Assembly (NCBI RefSeq): GCF_029227915.1
Contig: NC_079888.1
Location: 21,990,001-22,054,000, forward strand
Direction: 5' to 3'
DNA from: Hydractinia symbiolongicarpus
Lineage: Eukaryota > Cnidaria > Hydrozoa > Anthoathecata > Hydractiniidae
Length of the DNA stretch: 64,000 nucleotides
The notes under the pieces are model-generated. The model was not told the DNA's origin, searched no databases, and saw only the letters and a list, made by a program, of their open reading frames with translations. Below are positions 63,903-64,000 of the stretch, piece by piece (within the stretch, counting starts at the first letter, position 1; every line of letters begins with the position of its first letter). The position numbers and the translations under genes were made by a program.

Positions 63903-64000
63903 GATACCCAGGGAGTAAACTCATTTCCCGAACGATTTTTTAAATTATTTTTTCACCACTAAAACGCATAAGACTTGTAGTTTTCAAAAATGTTTTCATT
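63903..64000 (-). repeat. 203-bp satellite, minus orientation, continuing past window end
   Basis: Reverse-complement monomer sequence resumes with TACCCAGGGAGTAAACTC and runs off the edge of the window, so the array is longer than what is seen here. Confidence 0.93.

Noticed and set aside
1-64000. tRNA, 5S rRNA or other Pol III tandem gene array
   Set aside because: The monomer contains no A-box/B-box pair, no cloverleaf and no recognisable 5S sequence. GTTCGGGAA is only a weak resemblance to a B box.

Overview
This window is almost entirely one tandem satellite array. About 61 kb consists of roughly 300 copies of a ~203-bp monomer, and no gene can be supported. The monomer is AT-rich (about 38% GC by hand count of a typical copy) with a GC- and CpG-rich core. 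Open frames on both strands are by-products of the repeat. They mostly begin at TTG or GTG, shift frame from copy to copy because 203 is not a multiple of 3, and encode the same peptide again and again. Array size, multimeric higher-order repeats (HORs), orientation switches and an AT-rich inserted element all suggest a eukaryotic nuclear genome, most likely pericentromeric, centromeric or another heterochromatic block. Nothing in the sequence lets me name the species.

Layout. 1-12107: satellite in the orientation I call plus (monomer base 1 = the first G of GGGAAATGAG, for example at position 350), with large nested HORs, the clearest having a 4,259-bp offset. 12108-15105: a 3.0-kb non-satellite insertion that splits one monomer, apparently with a 2-bp AA duplication, and carries short subterminal inverted repeats. 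15106-50492: plus-orientation satellite again, in register with the left block, with HOR periods of 406, 609, 812, 1015, 1217, 1624, 2026 and 2841 bp and regional subfamilies. 50493-63823: satellite in minus orientation after a sharp inversion junction, with its own 1012-, 1218- and 1421-bp HORs. 63824-63902: a 79-bp piece flipped back to plus, which forms a near-perfect snap-back palindrome (63754-63902). 63903-64000: minus orientation again.

Monomers fall into two main classes that differ at linked sites. Class A has CATTCGACTATACGGGCC, AAGCCCGGG and CATTAAGCG. Class B has CTTTTGACTATACGGGCC, GAGTCCGGG and TTCAGCG. They are often interleaved, recalling the A/B organisation of primate alpha satellite. 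In class A the stretch TTCG-6 nt-CGGG resembles a CENP-B box with one spacer base missing. The best candidates for something new are the satellite itself, its two-class HOR architecture with orientation switches, and the inserted element, whose empty sites can be read in paralogous HOR copies in the same window.
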